Notes under the pieces: generated by a model | Seen by the model: the letters and a program-made list of their open reading frames with translations, nothing else | Database searches by the model: none | Told to the model about the DNA's origin: nothing | From: CAZGQY01 sp964528035 | GTDB lineage: Bacteria > Pseudomonadota > Gammaproteobacteria > Methylococcales > UBA1147 | Direction of reading: 5' to 3' | NCBI GenBank assembly: GCA_964528035.1 | Contig: CAZGQY010000062.1 | Span: forward strand, 1-20,087 | DNA: 20,087 nucleotides | Shown here: one piece after another, positions 16,524-20,087 of the stretch | Numbering within the stretch: the stretch's first letter is position 1 | Layout: every line of letters starts with the position of its first letter | Position numbers and translations under genes: made by a program

Positions 16524-16535
16524 CGAAAATTTTCG
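16524..16535. promoter_or_regulatory. 12-bp palindrome CGAAAATTTTCG before oadG
   Basis: A perfect 12-bp inverted repeat without spacer, 28 bp before the oadG ATG in the divergent ppc/oad region. It could be an operator half-site pair for a dimeric regulator, or chance in AT-rich DNA. No regulator is encoded nearby. Confidence 0.25.
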
Positions 16536-16563
16536 GCCGTCAACCGTAAATAGGAATCTATAG

Positions 16564-16797
16564 ATGCCAAATTTAATCAGTGAAGGTGTTAACTTAATGT
16601 TTGTGGGTATGGGGCTGGTGTTTTTATTCCTGGCATTACTGGTGTTGCTGGTAAAAATAATGACCCTTGCCGTGGCTCGATTCGCACCCGAAGAAGAAAT
16701 GGTTCCAGTCGCAGCGGCTGCGGCAGGAAGCGGACAGAACGATAATTTGATACCGGTTATCACTGCGGCGGTGCATAAATATCGCGGTGGAAAGTAG
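16564..16797 (+). CDS. oadG: Oxaloacetate decarboxylase gamma subunit
   Basis: A 77-residue subunit with one N-terminal membrane helix (LMFVGMGLVFLFLALLVLLV, about 11-30). An acidic stretch (FAPEEE) and an Ala-rich linker follow, with the family-typical C-terminus VITAAVHKYRGGK. In the Na+-translocating complex OadG anchors the alpha subunit to the membrane beta subunit and assists assembly. AGGA lies 8 nt before the ATG. It is the first gene of oadG-oadA-oadB, but oadA begins only 380 bp later, unusually far for this operon because a palindromic element lies between them. It starts 287 bp from the divergent ppc start. The length is typical of OadG. Confidence 0.88.
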   Translation: MPNLISEGVNLMFVGMGLVFLFLALLVLLVKIMTLAVARFAPEEEMVPVAAAAAGSGQNDNLIPVITAAVHKYRGGK

Positions 16798-17017
16798 TTC
16801 AGACAAGCAAGAATATGCGGTTGAATATATGCCTGGTTGAGGATGAGTCTCATATATAAATAGGCAGGCAATGGTTGTAGGCTCACTCAATGATGTGGTT
16901 AGCGACTGGTATTGTAAAAAAACAAATTCAGAACTTTTTGGCCGTGGCATCTTTGAATGGGCCGATGCTGTCATTAAGTTCAAAAAAAGGTAACGACTTG
17001 CCCCCAAATCGAAACAG

Positions 17018-17123
17018 CCCTCTATGGGGGATCTGTGGAGGAAGTGTATGCGGCAGGGAAGCCGCATACAAGCCTACAAGGATGTATTTACAGCGTCTTC
17101 CGGAACAGCTCACCCATAGAGGG
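17018..17123. repeat. 106-bp MITE-like palindromic intergenic element
   Basis: Terminal arms 17018-17044 and 17097-17123 are inverted repeats matching at 22 of 27 positions. The outer 11 bp are perfect (CCCTCTATGGG / CCCATAGAGGG), as are the inner 5 bp (GGAAG / CTTCC). Inside are a 10-bp perfect hairpin (17045-17070) and a 26-nt spacer. No transposase and no target-site duplication are visible. From memory the inner part (minus strand GGAAGACGCTGTAAATACAT, then a GC-rich hairpin) resembles palindromic intergenic repeats of marine Gammaproteobacteria. Whether it is repeated in this genome cannot be seen here. Confidence 0.7.
17045..17070. other. Perfect 10-bp hairpin inside the palindromic element
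   Basis: TGTATGCGGC (17045-17054) and GCCGCATACA (17061-17070) pair around the loop AGGGAA. There is no T-run after it on either strand, so it is not an intrinsic terminator. In the oad transcript it would be a stable stem-loop that could block exonucleases or serve as a processing site. Confidence 0.8.
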
Positions 17124-17177
17124 GCGAGCAGTTACAAAAAAAGAATTAATAACAAATCTTTATAGAGGATTAAAACA

Positions 17178-18947
17178 ATGGCAAAACCGCTGGGAATAAC
17201 CGAAGTTGTGCTTCGTGATGCGCACCAGTCAATATTGGCAACTCGGTTTCGAATCGAAGATATGCTGCCTATTTGTGAAAAACTGGACAAGGTCGGCTAC
17301 TGGTCTTTGGAAACATGGGGTGGTGCAACCTTTGACGCCTGTATCCGTTATCTGGGTGAAGATCCCTGGGAACGGTTACGACTGATGAAGGCAGCCATGC
17401 CGAATACACCCCAACAAATGTTGTTCAGAGGGCAAAATATATTGGGCTACCGCCACTACGCAGACGATGTCGTTGATAAGTTTGTTGAGCGCGCGGCGGT
17501 CAATGGCATAGACGTATTTCGGATCTTTGATGCGATGAATGATATTCGCAATATGGAGCACGCAATAAAAGCCACCGTTGCTGTCGGTAAGCATGCGCAA
17601 GGCACCTTATCCTATACAGTAAGTCCAGTACATACACTGGACACCTGGCTGGATCTGGCGAAAGGTCTGGAAGATCTGGGTGCACATTCGATTGCGATTA
17701 AGGACATGGCGGGTTTGTTGAAACCCTATGTGGGTTATGAACTGGTGAAAAGGCTTAAGGCGACCGTCGATATCCCTATCCACATGCATTGCCATGCAAC
17801 AACCGGTTTGAGTGTACCAACAATCATTAAAACCGTCGAAGCAGGTATCGATAATGTCGATACGGCAATCTCATCAATGAGTATGACGTATGGACACAGT
17901 CCGACGGAAACCATCGTTGCCTCTCTGGAAGGGCTGGATCGGGATACCGGACTGGATATGGGTTTGCTGGAAGAAATTGCAGCCTATTTTCGAGTGGTGC
18001 GTAAGAAATATGCCCAGTTTGAAGGCAATCTGCGGGGAGTGGATAGCCGCATCCTGGTCAGTCAGGTACCGGGTGGTATGTTGACGAATATGGAGAGCCA
18101 GTTAAAAGAGCAACAAGCAGAGGATAAGTTTGACGAGGTTTTAGAAGAAATTCCTAAAGTAAGAGAAGATCTTGGCTTTATCCCCCTGGTCACGCCGACC
18201 TCACAGATTGTGGGGACTCAGGCCGTGATTAACATACTACAGGGCGAGCGTTACAAATCTATCACCAAAGAGTCTGCCGGGATACTGAAAGGCGAGTATG
18301 GTGCGTCCCCTGCTCCAGTAAATAAAGAACTCCAGGATCGGGTATTGGATGGGAAAGAAGCAATTACCTGTCGCCCTGCGGATCTGTTGGATCCGGAATT
18401 GGCGAAATTGGAGAAAGAAGTGGAAGCTTTTTCCGACGAAAATGGAATTACACTGGCGGACAATAAAATTGATGACGTGTTGACCTTTGCGTTATTTCCT
18501 CAGATCGGTGGCAAGTTTCTTAAAAACAGAGGCGACGCTTCGGCTTTTGAGCCTGCTCCAACGGGTCAGGCAGCGGCCCCTGCGGCTGCACCGGCCTCTG
18601 CAGGGGCAAACGAAGCGTATACGGTTACGGTAAACGGTACCTCATATGCTGTTCAAGTAGGACCGGGTGGAGCGGTAAGCAATGTACAGCCAGTTGCAGC
18701 AGCACCCGTTCCAGCAGCACCCTCCGGGGGGGGTGGCGAAGTCATAGCCGCGCCAATGGCTGGAAATATATTTCGCGTCATGGTTGGCGCGGGTCAAACG
18801 GTTGCCGAGGGTGATGTTGTCATCATACTGGAGGCCATGAAAATGGAGACCGAAGTTCGGGCTCGCAGTGGTGGCACTGTCAGTAGCATTGCAGTAAAAG
18901 AAGGTGATGCAGTGGCAGTGGGTCAAGTACTGATAAATCTGTCATAG
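17178..18947 (+). CDS. oadA: Oxaloacetate decarboxylase alpha subunit (biotin carboxyltransferase)
   Basis: A 589-residue subunit that moves the carboxyl group of oxaloacetate to biotin, releasing pyruvate. The carboxyltransferase barrel occupies about 5-280: LRDAHQS with metal ligand Asp14, AIKDMAG with Lys175, and HMHCHATTG with His204 and His206. All are offset by three from the Klebsiella numbering as I recall it (Asp17, Lys178, His207, His209). The conserved PYC/OADA domain runs to about 450. A flexible Ala/Pro linker follows (about 455-525), then the biotinyl domain with EAMKMETE and biotin-accepting Lys555. GAGGA lies 8 nt before the ATG. oadB starts 10 bp after the stop. Sequence alone does not exclude a pyruvate carboxylase B subunit, but the adjacent OadG and OadB settle the role. 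Confidence 0.97.
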   Translation: MAKPLGITEVVLRDAHQSILATRFRIEDMLPICEKLDKVGYWSLETWGGATFDACIRYLGEDPWERLRLMKAAMPNTPQQMLFRGQNILGYRHYADDVVDKFVERAAVNGIDVFRIFDAMNDIRNMEHAIKATVAVGKHAQGTLSYTVSPVHTLDTWLDLAKGLEDLGAHSIAIKDMAGLLKPYVGYELVKRLKATVDIPIHMHCHATTGLSVPTIIKTVEAGIDNVDTAISSMSMTYGHSPTETIVASLEGLDRDTGLDMGLLEEIAAYFRVVRKKYAQFEGNLRGVDSRILVSQVPGGMLTNMESQLKEQQAEDKFDEVLEEIPKVREDLGFIPLVTPTSQIVGTQAVINILQGERYKSITKESAGILKGEYGASPAPVNKELQDRVLDGKEAITCRPADLLDPELAKLEKEVEAFSDENGITLADNKIDDVLTFALFPQIGGKFLKNRGDASAFEPAPTGQAAAPAAAPASAGANEAYTVTVNGTSYAVQVGPGGAVSNVQPVAAAPVPAAPSGGGGEVIAAPMAGNIFRVMVGAGQTVAEGDVVIILEAMKMETEVRARSGGTVSSIAVKEGDAVAVGQVLINLS

Positions 18948-18957
18948 GGGGCTGATT

Positions 18958-20085
18958 ATGGAACAAATGCTGCGCCTGTGGCAGGACACAGGCTTATATA
19001 ACTATACCTCGGGCCAGGTCATTATGACTGGCGTGGGATTTTTGCTTCTGTATCTGGCGATTCGAAAAGGGTTTGAGCCATTATTGTTGGTGCCCATAGG
19101 TTTCGGAGCGATTCTGAGCAACATACCGGTGGCGGGCATTGCAGAAGAAGGGGGTCTTTTGTATTACCTGTATTTCGGTGTAAAAACCGGGATATTTCCA
19201 TTGTTGATTTTTATGGGTGTGGGTGCACTGACCGATTTTGGGCCGATGCTGGCGAATCCAAAAACGCTGTTTTTGGGGGCAGCGGCGCAGTTCGGTATAT
19301 TTTCCACATTGATCGGTGCATTGGCGCTGAATATGGTTCCGGGTTTCGAATTCAGCTTTAAAGATGCGGCAGCGATTGCGATTATAGGTGGAGCCGATGG
19401 CCCCACCGCGATTTATGTGGCCTCCAGACTGGCGCCCGACTTGCTTGGCGCGATTGCTGTTGCCGCGTATTCTTATATGGCGCTGGTGCCTTTGATACAG
19501 CCGCCGATTATGCGCGCCTTAACGACTGAAGCTGAACGTAAGATTGAAATGCAACAGTTACGGCCGGTGAGCGCGCGTGAAAAGATCGTTTTTCCATTAA
19601 TGTTAGTGGTACTGTGCGCACTGTTGTTACCGTCAGCGGCGCCTTTGGTGGGGATGTTTTGCCTGGGCAATCTGATGTCCAGTTGTGGTGTGGTTGAGCG
19701 CCTGAGTAAGACGTCTCAGAATGAATTGATCAATATAGTCACGATATTTCTGGGATTAACGGTAGGGTCAAAGATGAGCGCCACCAGTTTTCTGCGCGCG
19801 GAGACACTGGGTATCCTGGGCTTGGGAATGATCGCTTTTTGTATTGGTACGGCGGCCGGCGTATTGATGGCGAAACTGATGAATAAACTCAGCGATACCC
19901 AAGTGAATCCGTTAATTGGTGCCGCTGGGGTATCTGCAGTGCCGATGGCGGCACGGGTTGCGAATAAGGTGGGTTTAGAGAGTAATCCACATAACTTTCT
20001 ATTGATGCACGCGATGGGCCCGAATGTCGCCGGTGTGATTGGTTCAGCGGTTGCCGCCGGGATTTTACTGGCGTTGGTTCATTAA
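18958..20085 (+). CDS. oadB: Oxaloacetate decarboxylase beta subunit, Na+ pump
   Basis: A complete 375-residue membrane protein ending two bases before the window edge. It decarboxylates carboxybiotin on OadA and uses the energy to export Na+ across the inner membrane. Key residues are visible: GGADGPTAIY with Asp147, and NPLIGAAGVSAVPMAARV with Asn317 and Ser326. These match Klebsiella Asp203, Asn373 and Ser382 at a constant offset of 56, so the protein lacks about 56 N-terminal residues relative to that one, as in shorter family members. Helices begin at about 20 and re-entrant segments flank the Asp. The ribosome binding site AGGGGG overlaps the oadA stop codon 6 nt before the ATG, pointing to translational coupling with oadA. 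Confidence 0.97.
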   Translation: MEQMLRLWQDTGLYNYTSGQVIMTGVGFLLLYLAIRKGFEPLLLVPIGFGAILSNIPVAGIAEEGGLLYYLYFGVKTGIFPLLIFMGVGALTDFGPMLANPKTLFLGAAAQFGIFSTLIGALALNMVPGFEFSFKDAAAIAIIGGADGPTAIYVASRLAPDLLGAIAVAAYSYMALVPLIQPPIMRALTTEAERKIEMQQLRPVSAREKIVFPLMLVVLCALLLPSAAPLVGMFCLGNLMSSCGVVERLSKTSQNELINIVTIFLGLTVGSKMSATSFLRAETLGILGLGMIAFCIGTAAGVLMAKLMNKLSDTQVNPLIGAAGVSAVPMAARVANKVGLESNPHNFLLMHAMGPNVAGVIGSAVAAGILLALVH

Positions 20086-20087
20086 AT

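Larger units (their letters stand above)
16798..17177 (+). other. 380-bp non-coding gap between oadG and oadA
   Basis: No convincing gene lies here. The open frame across it (16890-17165) has no family resemblance and runs through the palindromic element. The first 220 bp contain only an 11-nt ATGAG-T-CTCAT inverted repeat (16843-16853) and A-rich runs. The element itself is 17018-17123. After it come an A-rich stretch and the oadA ribosome binding site (GAGGA, 17165-17169, 8 nt before ATG). I see no clear second promoter and no U-tailed terminator. Confidence 0.7.

Noticed and set aside
16482..16886. Minus-strand open frame over oadG
   Set aside because: It is antisense to a clearly recognised OadG and shows no domain or start signal.
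17045..17070. Intrinsic terminator after oadG
   Set aside because: The stem is strong but no T-run follows on either strand, and it is the centre of a larger palindromic element.
16890..17165. Plus-strand open frame of 91 codons between oadG and oadA
   Set aside because: It runs through the palindromic element, has no family resemblance, no good ribosome binding site and low-information composition.
16798..17177. Known riboswitch class (for example a Na+ sensor) before oadA
   Set aside because: The long paired arms look like terminal inverted repeats, and I could not match any riboswitch consensus; a covariance-model scan would decide.

Overview
The window comes from a Gammaproteobacterium of moderate GC content, probably marine or aquatic. 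The evidence is a sodium-pumping oxaloacetate decarboxylase operon (oadG-oadA-oadB, with the usual gamma-alpha-beta order), a gammaproteobacterial-style AlkB, a large secreted PKD/kelch/LamG protein and an O-antigen/exopolysaccharide-type flippase. The species cannot be named from the sequence alone.

Layout. (1) 2-3583, plus strand: the 3' part of a very large secreted modular protein (PKD, kelch propeller, PKD, PKD-like, LamG, PKD, two copies of a C-terminal beta domain). Its last 98 residues contain 26 arginines and end in seven in a row. (2) 3683-4852 minus: exported alpha/beta hydrolase, divergent from a GT4 glycosyltransferase (4960-5964). (3) 6104-9473 minus: an AT-rich surface-polysaccharide block made of a Wzx-type flippase, a PAPS sulfotransferase and a FemAB/GNAT-like acyltransferase. 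(4) 9602-10928: divergent AlkB-type dioxygenase and Nudix hydrolase. (5) 11080-12985: two convergent membrane proteins of unknown function, each with conserved-looking acidic/His motifs in membrane segments. Upstream of the second lies a small secreted Lys/His/Tyr-repeat protein (13022-13369). (6) 13523-20085: phosphoenolpyruvate carboxylase (minus) divergent from oadGAB (plus).

How the genes may work together. Ppc makes oxaloacetate from PEP, and OadGAB decarboxylates oxaloacetate to pyruvate while exporting Na+. Side by side they could form a Na+-pumping bypass of pyruvate kinase. The oad operon is split by a 380-bp non-coding gap between oadG and oadA. That gap holds a 106-bp palindromic, MITE-like element: 27-bp imperfect terminal inverted repeats around a 10-bp perfect hairpin. 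The flippase, sulfotransferase, acyltransferase and glycosyltransferase fit a (possibly sulfated) surface glycan, although no polymerase is seen here.

No CRISPR array, tRNA, rRNA, transposase or recognisable defence system is visible. The less described items are the arginine-rich tail, the KYKH-repeat protein with its His-motif membrane partner, and the palindromic insert in the oad operon. Functions for these are inference only.
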